Shown here piece by piece: positions 11,162 through 21,533 of a stretch of DNA of 64,000 nucleotides. The notes below the pieces were generated by a model. It made no database searches, was not told where the DNA came from, and worked only from the letters and a program-made list of their open reading frames with translations. Origin of the DNA: Phaeoceros laevis (taxonomy: Eukaryota; Anthocerotophyta; Anthocerotopsida; Notothyladales). The stretch is from the NCBI GenBank assembly GCA_049999765.1, contig JBNGIQ010009072.1, positions 1-64,000 on the forward strand, given 5' to 3'. Position 1 is the stretch's first letter. Every line of letters begins with the position of its first letter. Made by a program: the position numbers and the translations under genes.

Positions 11162-12226
11162 CTAGTTGCACTGGCCTTTCTTCCTAGCAAGTCCAGCCCC
11201 TGGACGTTTCTTAGCTGCTGAGCTGTTGGTATTTGGCCAAGGTTGACGTGGTGGTGGTCTCCTAGGGCCTCTTTGAGTAAAGAGCACTCTGTTGGAGGCC
11301 TCTCCTCTGTGGGAGGTGCCACCGCGGTTTGCATTCCTTGTTGCTTCTTCCTCGAGAAGAGCACCAACCAGATCAGACAGGTGCACTGCTGGATTTTGGC
11401 CTTGTGGTGTAGCAAGCTGTATGGTACGAAGATTGGAGCTGTAGTTGCTCACAAACGTTCTGTAACTCTCCGGGAGAGTGAGCAGTAAGGCTGTTGCAGC
11501 CTGCATTTCTGTTATAGTTGAGCCACTCGTTGTGAGTTTTGATCGAAGCACTCGAAACTTGCTGATGTGGGACTCAATTGAATCTGACTCCTTCATTTTG
11601 TATGTGTAGAAGGACCTGGTAGCCGTTACCATTGACGTCCCATTGATGACCTGGAAGGATCGAGTCAAGGAGTCCCAAGCTTCTTTTGTGGACGCCACAT
11701 CTCTCGTGTAATCCATCATCGTGCCATCTAGCGCTGCTTGGATTACTCCTAATGCTCGAAGGTCCTTCTTGACCCATGCGTCAATAGCTGGTTGTGCTGA
11801 CCCTTGAGCAGGTTTTGTTGACGTTCCGTCTACGACTTCCCACAAGTCGTGCTCTCTAAGGATAGTTTTTACCCTTAGGGACCATATGTCAAACTGGTCA
11901 CCCGAGAACCTGTCCTTCTCCTTAAAGTCAATTTTCAGGTTATGTACCGTGGTATTGTTCACGGTTCCAGCAGGTGCTGCTCCTGCCATTGTTTGGATTA
12001 CTCTCGTGGCTAACTGTAAAGCAACTCCTTGTTTCAATGACTGTGCACTGGAGGCAGGGACTTGAGGTGATGATGTATTCGACTGCGATGAGGCAGTGCT
12101 ACCCAATGCTAAGGGATCAAATTGACCTGACGAACTACTGGATGCAAACCAGCCAGGTACTGTACCACGACCTCTGTATGGTATTTTCCCTCTCCTTGTT
12201 GGTTTCCCTGAACCTCTACCTGACAT
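11162..12226 (-). CDS. Copia gag
   Basis: ATG at 12224-12226. The N terminus is Arg/Gly-rich (MSGRGSGKPTRRGK), then Ser-rich. The UBN2-type gag domain follows (FSGDQFDIWSLRVKTILREH, KEAWDSLTRSF), then an Arg/Pro-rich tail. The frame ends at TAG (11162-11164), exactly inside the CX2CX4HX4C zinc knuckle: C-N-stop-C-L-I-P-G-H. The same frame continues directly into the protease, so gag and pol were one reading frame interrupted by a single stop. Either the stop is a recent mutation or it is suppressed. Confidence 0.9.
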   Translation of the reverse strand: MSGRGSGKPTRRGKIPYRGRGTVPGWFASSSSSGQFDPLALGSTASSQSNTSSPQVPASSAQSLKQGVALQLATRVIQTMAGAAPAGTVNNTTVHNLKIDFKEKDRFSGDQFDIWSLRVKTILREHDLWEVVDGTSTKPAQGSAQPAIDAWVKKDLRALGVIQAALDGTMMDYTRDVASTKEAWDSLTRSFQVINGTSMVTATRSFYTYKMKESDSIESHISKFRVLRSKLTTSGSTITEMQAATALLLTLPESYRTFVSNYSSNLRTIQLATPQGQNPAVHLSDLVGALLEEEATRNANRGGTSHRGEASNRVLFTQRGPRRPPPRQPWPNTNSSAAKKRPGAGLARKKGQCN

Positions 12227-12238
12227 TCATGTGTGTGC

Positions 12239-12826
12239 TTAGACAGGATAGAAGCCCTTGTTTCTAAGCTCTTTCAACTTCTGTGCAAACATGATGTCAG
12301 CGTCGTCTAATGCATCTTGCATTTGCCTCATGATGGACGAAGGATTCTTCAGAAATCGGATGTCTCGAAACGCCTCAGGTTTCTCTTGTTGATGAGGTGG
12401 TATATGTGATGCTTGATGTTGTTGTTTACTAAGTTGTATACTTAGTTGTTCAAGCTTTACCCAAATTTCATCGAGTTTAGCACAGATGTTGTTAATTTGG
12501 TTCACATTACGTGCAGCAATTGACTTAATCACCCTATACACCTCATCATGCGTGGGATCAAATGACGATGGAAGGGGATCTAGAAGGTTAGCAGATTTTT
12601 CAGCAGAAACTTGTCTAGCTTGACGTAATTTCTGTCTTACCTCTGTCCTAATGTATGAGAGAGGATCTGGCTTAATACTTCTCTTGCCAGCACAGTGTCT
12701 GACACTACACTGACCTGTGAACAACGGCTGGACCTGATTTGACAGGAAATTATCAATCCGACTCTGCTGTGGCATAGACTGCACTGGACGACCTGGTGAT
12801 TGCTTGCGACCTCGTCTCCTAGGCAT
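12239..12826 (-). CDS. Extra Copia leader ORF B (coiled-coil, 195 aa)
   Basis: ATG at 12824-12826, stop 12 bases before the gag ATG. The N terminus is basic (MPRRRGRKQSPGRP). The middle and C-terminal parts are helical (NVNQINNICAKLDEIWVKLE, LSIQLSKQQHQ, then MQDALDDADIMFAQKLKEL), suggesting a coiled coil. Copia elements normally have nothing between the primer-binding site and gag. I do not recognise the family. Confidence 0.6.
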   Translation of the reverse strand: MPRRRGRKQSPGRPVQSMPQQSRIDNFLSNQVQPLFTGQCSVRHCAGKRSIKPDPLSYIRTEVRQKLRQARQVSAEKSANLLDPLPSSFDPTHDEVYRVIKSIAARNVNQINNICAKLDEIWVKLEQLSIQLSKQQHQASHIPPHQQEKPEAFRDIRFLKNPSSIMRQMQDALDDADIMFAQKLKELRNKGFYPV

Positions 12827-12836
12827 TGCACTGCGA

Positions 12837-13022
12837 TCAACTGTAGTAGTGATGCACGGCAGCGGCAAGGAAAGATTCGGCTAAAGACCCAAATCGCTTG
12901 GACAATGACATCTTCAAAGATTGAAGGACAATTCTGAAGTGGTCATGTTTCAAGTTCTTGATGCAGTCTTCTTGATTGCAATTGCAGACTGCACAGACTG
13001 ATTTGGGTGTAGCGGGATCCAT
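12837..13022 (-). CDS. Extra Copia leader ORF A (61 aa, Cys-rich N terminus)
   Basis: ATG at 13020-13022, only 3 bases beyond the primer-binding site; stop 10 bases before ORF B. It has a CxxCxCxxxxC cluster (VCAVCNCNQEDC) followed by a basic helical stretch. It could be exon 1 of a product spliced to ORF B. No homologue is recognised. Confidence 0.45.
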   Translation of the reverse strand: MDPATPKSVCAVCNCNQEDCIKNLKHDHFRIVLQSLKMSLSKRFGSLAESFLAAAVHHYYS

Positions 13023-13025
13023 CTA

Positions 13026-13045
13026 GTGCTCCCGCTCTGATACCA
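13026..13045 (-). promoter_or_regulatory. Copia primer-binding site (initiator tRNA-Met)
   Basis: Minus-strand TGGTATCAGAGCGGGAGCAC directly abuts the 5' LTR. TGGTATCAGAGC is the usual plant Copia site complementary to the 3' end of tRNA-iMet. Confidence 0.92.
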
Positions 13046-13329
13046 TGAAGACTTATGGTAGGATCGAATGCCTAGCAGAAACGTAGATCAGATAGAGAAG
13101 ACGATAGATTCATTGAGCACGCTGCTCCTTTTTAAGGTAGGAGGCAGCGGCGGTTGGCCGTGTCCCCTCGCGTGGACACAGCGGTTGAGTTCTAGGGTGC
13201 AACCGTTAGTTGCGCCCCACACTTTGAGTTATGCCTTATGGCGGTTCATTAATTAACCTATATATATCTATATACTTATTATATTATATATACTACATGC
13301 CTTGCCTATAAATACGCTGTATTCTTACA
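13046..13329 (-). repeat. Copia 5' LTR
   Basis: 284 bp, nearly identical to the LTR at 6284-6567. It is followed by the target duplication CAGCG (13330-13334). Confidence 0.93.
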
Positions 13330-13436
13330 CAGCGATGGCACTCTATGTATCACCACATGTCAGTATGTCTCCTCAAACAAGCTCCAACCTGCTTTGAGAT
13401 GTTGAAAGCATGGTACCAGAATAAATAGGGCACATA

Positions 13437-16400
13437 CTACCGCAAGAAGAAGCGTTTGGTGAGGCTGCTCACCACGATAGGACACTGCCTTAAAGGTCTC
13501 CGAGTTCCTTGTTTGTCCACCCAGCAGTTGTCTTCGTCAACGACCGCAGAGATTACACTGCTAATGATGTTGATCACATCTGTGGTACTACGCTTGGAGT
13601 TGAAAGCCTCCACCAACGCTTTGACAAAAATTGTGCCAGACATAGGATCTCGCGCAGACACCGACCCCCCAAAAGTTGAAAACGCCACCAAGCAATCGGA
13701 CAAGTCCTCTACATACCGATACTCGATACCTTCGCTCGACTGCTTAGGCGGTGGATGGTCAGAGGACGGTCCAGGTGCTTCAGCTCCGGCTACCTTGTTC
13801 GTGCCCCGGCACGAGTTGACAACAAACATTTTGGGCTTGCCTCGCAATTTCTCGCATTTCCTAAAGGGGCTCACAATGTCATCGAGCAAAATCACCTCTC
13901 CCACTTTGTCCGTGATGTAATGCTCCCGGTCCTGCGTGGTGTTTCCATGTGCATTCACAAAACATACAAAGCACTCATCTGCTGCCAAGACACACTCTTC
14001 CTGTATCTTCATTAGCCGCTCATGCAGCTCGGCAGCCGAGAGGTCCACCAGGGGAAAAACTACGAGGTCGAGACTGTCTGCTAGTGCTTCCAATCTCCCT
14101 CTATCTACGGCACCGCCCAATCTGTCACCAGAATCGTATTTCTCCATGCTGATAAGTATAGCTATGCCTCGCTTCTGCCCGTCTGCCACATTGCTATCGG
14201 GGTAGCAGTCCGAAAACTGTTGTGCACTGCTCTGCAACAGGACAGCCCCCGGGTCTGCACTGCACTCCAACAAAACAGCCCCTGCCTCGTCCTTCACCTC
14301 ACCCCAACTATGCATATAGTTTGGAGTGTTTCCCATCCGGCGGCTCAACTCCTCAACAGTGATCGATTGGTCCTTACGATAAACACACAACATGGGCCCG
14401 AGGCTGTTGATAGGGAAGCACCCGGGCCTAATGATGCGCTCTTCAAGTATGACACCCTGGCATCCCTCATGGGATGCACAAAAGGAGCGAATTTTGTCAA
14501 TAACGTTATGGTGCACGAACTCCATGGTCAGTTGATAAGACTGGGAGGATTTGACCATGATATCCACGAAGGAGCCGGACGAGCCGCTGAATTCAATGAG
14601 GATATCCATGCCATTCACCCACATACTGACGAAATTTTTTTCCAAGGTGCAACAATTGCTATTGCCGCATGTGACCCACTTTTCTGTAACAGCATGATTG
14701 TGAAACACCACCTGTTTCATTCAAGAACCAATGTTAGCAAGCATACGTGGCAATAGCAACGTACTTCTAAGTTCAAGCCTCGTCTTTGGAAGATGACTTA
14801 GAGCTTGTACAAAAGCACACACATAACCACTAGCCTTCTATGCGTTCACTTGTGCTCGGCTAGTAGGTTACCTGTAAGCGTGGGAAGAAGCCGTCGGTGA
14901 GAAATGTCCTGAGATCAACACATTGTAGTCTTCGGCTGAAAAACGTGGATCCTATAGTAGAACCCTTGGCGGCCTTTCGCCATGTCCTAGGCCGCTTCCC
15001 TTCTGCAGCCTTGTTGCCCACATCATCAAAGATGGCTGGCAAAAAATACCCAGTGTTGGGGTCACCATATCTTTCCTCATAGCATAGGTTCAAGAGAAGC
15101 ATAAGATGAATAAGTTGGTCCGATGTCACAGCTTTTGAGTCCATGCCTGGGACACTTTTCACCGCTTCCTGCAACAACCAGCTGAGATACGTTTTGGTGA
15201 CAAATCCATTGACAGGTCTCTCCTGTGTAACTATTGGCTTAGAGAAACATGAAAAGAAATGACGGCGGCCTTGCCCTTCACATGAGAAGATGTCAATAAG
15301 TCGACCCAGCACGCCATGGCCAAACCATCTAGGTTGGGTGACGATGATATTGAGGTTATCATGATGTATGACCTCCCCAGAGTTGTGCAAGTAGGCAGCG
15401 ACTGGCTTGCACTCTTTGTCCTTGTTCTTCTTTTCAACCTCCATCTTGGCCTCCTCGGGAAAAGACCAAGTTGAGCAAAGTTTTGCAAACTCGGAAATAG
15501 GGATGACAGGATGAGCTTGGTACTTACTTCGAAGAATCTTTATGACACGGGTGCATATAACAGGCTCCTTAGGGAGACTATCCAAGGTCGTCCTGAGAGA
15601 TTGTTCCATTTGCCTGCACAACTCTTGCAACTCCGGATCTTGTCTAGCCAAGGCATTCACAAGAAAAGGTTTGTCTCCCACATTGACTAGGCCGTCAAAT
15701 TGTACCTTCAATTTGATAATGTTGCCTTGCGCACGATGAACCCATGACTCCACTTCAGGGAGTTTTTGTTTCAATCTATCCTTGTTGGTGATGACAAGGA
15801 CGACAGAAGGTGCTACTGCGCCTGGCTTGTAATTGGAAGCAATGAGACGTAACCAATAAAGAAGCTCTTCCTCCAATTGAGTCTCCACCTTCATTTGACC
15901 TGCTCCGTAATCTCCCGGGCTCACAATGGGATTGAAAGTTAGCATGAACGAAGTGGCAGCACTATCCCCATTGGGGAACATGAAACCATGAAGAGCATGA
16001 AACTCTCTCTGGCCAGCAAGATCCCACACAGAGATCCGGAGATCTTCATTATCCTTGAGAGAATGAATTTCTATGCCTCTCGTTCGCTTTTCAAGTTCTC
16101 TATCGTGTGAGGATTGGCCGCACACCAATCGTGCCAAGGGTTGCTCTGGGAAGCATGTAGTTTTCTGTGCATTGCTGTGCATAATTACCTTCATGGTTTG
16201 GCAAAGAGTGGATTTGCCTGCATCAAACAATGATCTACATTTAGTCACAGTACACTAATACTTAAGGCGTTTGAGAGAAACCACAATTTCATATCTGTTA
16301 TAGCCTCTCCAAACGAGTCACCAGTGCAAGTAATCCATGTACATGTGGAGTGGCTTACCAGCATATGCATTTCCACAGAGAATAAGTCGGCAGGATTTGG

Positions 16401-17886
16401 GCTTTCCCTGAGCCATAGTAGACAAAGCATTCCTGAAATCCACATTGCGACGAACCTCCTCCTGTATACCCTCGGCCTTGCCAGCCCTCTGAAGTGGAGT
16501 GAAGGACAAGTCTACTGTTTGGATCGTAGTGTTGATCCGAAGCAGGTCAAAGAAAGCAGCCTCCACTTGCTTCCCTCCGAGTCCTTCGCACAACCCCAAG
16601 TCTATGGATTTGAGCGTCTTGTTGCCGCTGAGTGCTGGGAGGATGATAGTGGCCCATTCTGTGGCCGAGTAGGGTGCTCCTCGCAAACCAAGCTCCTCAA
16701 GTGACTGGTTAGAGGACAGCATGAAAGCGATCAGCTCCGCTGCAGGCCATTTCCCTTGATCAGCCATCGTGAGTATCTTAAGTGTACTGTTGTCGGTGGC
16801 CAAGCAGCGGACAAGGGCCTCCAGGGCCTTCTGACCCATCTTGTTACTGTCGATGTCCAGTTCCTCCAGCGTGCTGTTTGTCCGCAAACCCTCTGCAAGG
16901 CATCCTTCCCCGTCGTCCTCCAGCTCCCACCCCCACACTTTTAGCTTCCGAAGGCTGCTGCAGCGATTGCTGGCCAGAATGGCAGCCAGGTGGACCGCCC
17001 CGGGCTGTCCGATCCGGTTCCGAGATATGTCCAGCGTCTTCAAGCCGCCAGTGCCCATATGCATGGGAGGAGAAGCAGCTTGCGATTGGGACAGGAGTGC
17101 ATCGCGAAGGTGGCCGACTCCCTCTCCTGTCATCCCAATGTATTGCAAGGAAAGCTCTTGGATAGTGGAGTTGTTGCGGAGCATTGCGGCCAAGTGCTCC
17201 ACACCCCTGTCGCCCACTTCTTCACAATGCGTCAAGTCGAGCCTGGTCAAGGTAGTATTTGTTTGCAGGGCCCGGGCAATGTGGCTCGTCCCGTTTGCTG
17301 TCGTGCCTGTGCCCCTCATGATGAGGCTTTGGAGCTTGCAATGGGTGGAGTCCAGTAGGTGGGCCAAGTGCTGGCACGCCCTCTCTGTCCCTAATGCTTC
17401 TACCCCTCGCATCTTGAGACCCCGTACAGGGTTGCTCCAGTGTTGAGACATCAAAGCGGAACAAAGCACCTCCAATGCTTGCTCGCCACATTCCGAGCCC
17501 AGCCATGTCCAGTCATCATGCGTACCGATCTTGAGCACAAGGCTGCTGAGGGCCACAGGAAGGGGTAGAGAGGGTGCCAAGGCAAGGAGTAAGCAGAAGC
17601 AGAGCTGCGGCAGGACACCTCCTTGAACCGAATCTTGCACACGTGCTGGTAGCAGCCCCTTCAACTCCGCTGCGCATTCCTTACGCACTGCCACCAACAA
17701 CTCCGCTACTGACTTATTGGAGAATCCGATCTCTGCAGATCCGTCACCCTCCCGCTCCGTGCAATGACGTTGCAGAAACGCTTGCAATTTGTGGGAGAGG
17801 GCTCCAGCTGGAGCGAGGCGAAGCAACAGCTCCAGGATCTCACCTGCATTCATCATTTCCACAGGGGTTAGTTGTAGACCTGCCAT
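13437..17886 (-). CDS. LRR-Roc-COR (ROCO) protein with C-terminal caspase-like domain
   Basis: Three exons (16359-17886, 14872-16217, 13437-14711) join in phase to 1382 residues. Residues ~160-500 are ribonuclease-inhibitor-type leucine-rich repeats. The Roc GTPase P-loop GNAYAGKST is split by the first intron (about 505-513). Switch II is DLAGQRE (575-581) and the base-recognition motif TNKD is at 653-656. COR-like sequence runs to about 1090. From about 1139 a caspase p20 follows: GIAILISMEKYD, AHG with His1213, and the SCRG motif with Cys1259. A p10 part has AFSTFGGSVSARDP with Arg1312. Arg1155 matches the other S1-pocket arginine. LRR-ROCO architecture is known in plants from TORNADO1. 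The caspase domain with an xxCRG active site, rather than the metacaspase DSCHSG, is unexpected. ATG 17884-17886 is the first in the frame. Confidence 0.85.
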
Positions 17887-20180
17887 GGTGCAGACGTACA
17901 GGTACTCAGAGTGGCCTCCTCCTCCGGATCCTGCACAACGCAACGCCTCGTGCTGCCTGGCCGACTGCCTTAGGCTGGAAGGTTGAGCGAACGGAAAGGC
18001 CTCAGGCAGGAGCGATCTAGACCCGTGGGAACACACGGCCCCCTCTTGGAGTAATAATAATGTGTCCCTGGAGAGAGACGGAATGGCACGACAGTCTGGT
18101 GAGGGAGGGAGGGATATCTGAGCATCCAATCACGTGCACGACAAATTTTTATCTATCTACAGGTAAGAAACGAAAGTGAGGCAACTACTACTGTGCAGCA
18201 GCTCCATGTGAGCCAGCAGGCCCAGCACATTGGGAGAATTTCTGAAGCAGTCAGCCGGGCCAGCCGTTCATCAACTTTGTTGAAAGAGAGTTGCGTGGTG
18301 AAGCAGGGAAGCAAGTGGGTTCCTTGAACGTGGCTTTGCATTCGATCCCCGGGTCAATCCAGTGATGGCATGTCACAGCAGATTCCAAGTATCTTTGGAC
18401 CAGTCAGTCTACTTTAGTCGGTGGTAACCCGCTCGGAGGTTCTGGACCGACCACTCCAGCCTATCCGCAGCCTACTACTGTACGACTTTGTGGACTCCCA
18501 AGAGCCGGTCAGTGTGCAAACGGCCCACGAGTACATTGCTAGCCTGGCTGATGAAGCAGTGGAGGGTGATGCACGCTGACGTCATCAGCCGGCATGGCAT
18601 GTGCGAAACAGCAGCGAAGCAAGGCTCGTCCACATGTTGATGCAAGCCTTCGGAACATGATAGACTAGTTACATACTCTGATGTCATCAACTGGTTCCAC
18701 TTGAAAGGCATTGGGATGGTGTGGGCGAGGAGGGGTCAGGTGGACGATTTGACTAGCGTGTGCACAATGTTTATGGTGCCCATGGATAGGACCACTGAAT
18801 TTCAAACGGAAACTAGCTAGAGTTGGTCCATCTGTCTACAGACAATATGATCTGCAAACTTGGTTCGTGAATTAACCTGAAATCTCATATTAATCAGCAG
18901 CTGTCGCATGAACAACTAGAATTAGCACGGACGCTCTTCTCAAACAAGCAACATGAACTCCTACCGGTTAGGCAAGCCAAAGTACCCCATAGTTACCGAC
19001 GAGATAGCTCGGCTCCATTTCTTCTCCACTAAGGCCCCCGGCCGCTTTGCATTCTGAACTTGGACACTATTACAAACTATGCAGAAGTAGAACTCACTGC
19101 TTTACATATGAGGTTCTCATATATGAGGCTTCCGAATAACCCTGCACTGAGGTTTAGTTAACATGAAAGCCATGTGTAGTGGTAGTACCATGTGTAGTGG
19201 TAGTAGTAAGGTGATTATGGTGTTTAGCCGACTCCACATGGGAATCGAACACCCCGCCATGTGTAGTAGTAGCAGTAAGGTCCCGCCCCTCCATGTGTAG
19301 TAGCCGACTCCACATGGGAATCGAACACCCCGCCAGGTTTTTCGACCGGGGATTGCATGTGAGATTCGAAAGCTTGTTAATAAAACCCTGGCAAATCTCC
19401 CCTTGATTTTGTTTTCAGCCCCTATAGCACATTTTGTAGGGCTTGCTGCAACCGGACAACCGGACCTGGTGCAACAAACTTCGCAACAGTATTTAGCAGC
19501 TGCGGTTCTGGTTCAGGGCAGCGAAGACGGACAATATTCCTATGGCTCGACCTCAGGAGCAAGGCCTTCAAACGGCCAAGGAAGGGAGCTTGCCACAATT
19601 TAGCTTTACAAAATTGTCTTGGATGAGGCGAGGCTAGATCAGAGCAAACAGAGACGACCCACTCGAGAATGACTACATAAGCAATTTAAATGCCACAGAC
19701 TCCTCAGGGTCACCTTAATAGAGACGAGCGACCTTATTGCTTCCCCCTGTGGTAGCCACGTAAGCACTTCCCTTGCCATGCTCCACCTCGAAGATAGCGC
19801 CAGCTTCTGCAGACAAGCCCTACACTCAACCGTGCGGTATACTAGCAGATCCTTCTCGGAGGTGCACAGAGGCCATAGGTCCACATACTTTACAGTGCTG
19901 GTGAAAAGACCTGCACACTACGCGTACCTCTCCCTGCTCACGAACCCAGGATAGACGGGCGAAAAACGCTCCAAACTCTCTGCCAACTTCTCAAACCAGG
20001 CTTCAATATGAAGCCGCACTAATGAATTAAGCCCTAAACCTATAGAAGATGAAGGATCAAGAAGCTGGTACAAGCAGCCCACATCCCACCTTATCCTCAG
20101 CTCGGGTAAAGCTTTGCATCACCTCATGCAAAACCGCTTTGTGAGGATTTAAACACTGACCCTAATGAGTGGCGTGGAAG
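17887..20180. other. Intergenic, repeat-bearing, no gene seen
   Basis: Upstream region of the ROCO gene. The frame stays open to 18129 but without an ATG. Beyond that nothing coding can be supported. Between 19171 and 19335 there are GTAGTAGT runs and a tRNA-like repeat, listed separately. Confidence 0.5.
19171..19335 (-). repeat. tRNA-like (SINE-type) repeat, two copies
   Basis: A 35-bp sequence is repeated exactly at 19225-19259 and 19301-19335. Read on the minus strand it contains GTTCGATTCCC, a good pol III B box / tRNA T-arm. A diverged copy sits at 45604-45638 with the same flanking GATTATGGTGTT, so the unit is dispersed. GTAGTAGT microsatellite accompanies it in both places. Confidence 0.55.
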
Positions 20181-21533
20181 CTAGAAGATCTTTTGAAAGA
20201 ATCTGCGAACTGCCCGCCAATATGGCCTTATCCAGTCAGTGAAATCTTCATATTTGATCGTGCCCCACTCAGTGAAATCCCCAGACTTGTTCCTTAAATA
20301 AGCTTCAGAATCAGAGCTTGCCTGTCCACTTGAAATGTACAGCTTTAAGCCACTTCTCTTCGTCTCGACATGGTCCCTCAGCTCTTTGATCCGTGCCTGT
20401 GAGTAGACAGTTAGCTTGGAGGGAAGAGTCCCACTTCTAGCATCTCGGTAAAGCTCAACACCAAAATTAGCCGCTGCCTGTGAGTAAGGAGCCACTCGTT
20501 GTAGGTACCCCTTAATTAGATTGGTGGCTTGCACAAATGCCCTGATTAGCAAGCCTGTGACCAAGGGCCCTAATATCCATGCGGGTAGTAGATCCGTTGA
20601 AACCGCTGGTCCAAAACATAGTGTAACAAGTAGGTAGAGAAAAAAGCTGCACACCACATACCAGCAGTGGAGATGACCAGGACGTAAGCACAAGAGCTTC
20701 CAAAGAAGAACACGGACAGCCAACAACATAATTGCGTACCATTGTTGTCACGAAAAAGGAAAAAAGCACATATAGACACATAGCTGCAGTGCAAATCCCG
20801 CAATCAGCCTCTTCCGCCTAACTATTAAGACGGCAGAAAATCATAGCAGTCAACTGTTAAGGGAGGAGACAGCTTACAAAATTGCTACCGGCCATTTGAC
20901 CCAAGGTTGGCTCGAACACCATAGCCTTGCTCCTTCTGAGGCGATGCTGGAGTGTTCAACTTGTGACACAACTCGCTTCACATCCAACCTCCCAGCACGT
21001 TCCTTGGTCTCCTGAAGCAAGACCTTTGTGCTTTGAAGAAGACCTCGTTCTTTTACTATACTAAAACCCTCTTGCAAAGAATGCTTTGTCAGAGTAAGAA
21101 ACTGCCGCAAATCATCTTTCCCCTGCCATTGAGACGCAAAATCTATAGACTGCATTGAAGGCCCTGCTGCCTCCCCGTTCTCTGAGGCATTGTCAGCCGT
21201 GACAGTCGGCAAAGACAAGGCATGACAAGCCTCCAACCTCCTACAGCAGCCGGATCGGCAGACCTTGCCAAGGTGAAACCTATTGCTGCAAAAAAAGCCA
21301 TGGAGCCAGGTCATGCTTCGGAACCCCCCACATGCTAACGAGCCAGCAGATCACAGGAAAAGAAGACCCGTTCGATACCTAGTTGCATGAGAGTTCTTGA
21401 GCTTCAATGAACGGCGGGATCCTAACTTCCCACAATTCAACGACGAAGAGCAAACGCGAAGAGATACTTTTCCAGCTCCGGCCACTGTAAGCGAGCTATT
21501 CGGACAACAAGCTCCCTGAAAACCCTGTGCCAT
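20181..21533 (-). CDS. Probable plastid-targeted membrane protein, unknown function
   Basis: About four exons on the minus strand. Exon 1 starts at ATG 21531-21533 with MAQGFQGACCPNSSLTVAGA, Ser/Ala/Arg-rich like a transit peptide. Exon 2 (about 20880-21287) holds a soluble helical region (DLRQFLTLTKHSLQEGFSIV, LLQETKERAGRLDVKRV). Then come hydrophobic segments (VCSFFLYLLVTLCFG, LLPAWILGPLVTGLLIRAF). The last exon ends with SGDFTEWGTIKYEDFTDWIR and VRRFFQKIF before TAG. I could not name the family. The exon 2/3 junctions are not resolved, and the hydrophobic exon could be read in two frames. Confidence 0.55.

Larger units (their letters stand above)
6284..13329 (-). mobile_element. Ty1/Copia LTR retrotransposon, nearly complete, young
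   Basis: Two 284-bp LTRs (6284-6567 and 13046-13329) begin TG, end CA and differ at about three positions. The 5-bp target duplication CAGCG lies at 6279-6283 and 13330-13334. In transcription order on the minus strand: 5' LTR, PBS, two small ORFs, gag, a stop, pol (protease, integrase, reverse transcriptase, RNase H), an antisense ORF, polypurine tract, 3' LTR. The integrase-before-RT order and the YVDD box define Copia. It inserted about 100 bp beyond the stop codon of the ROCO-caspase gene, in the same orientation. One stop and one frameshift suggest this copy is not autonomous unless they are assembly errors. Confidence 0.95.
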
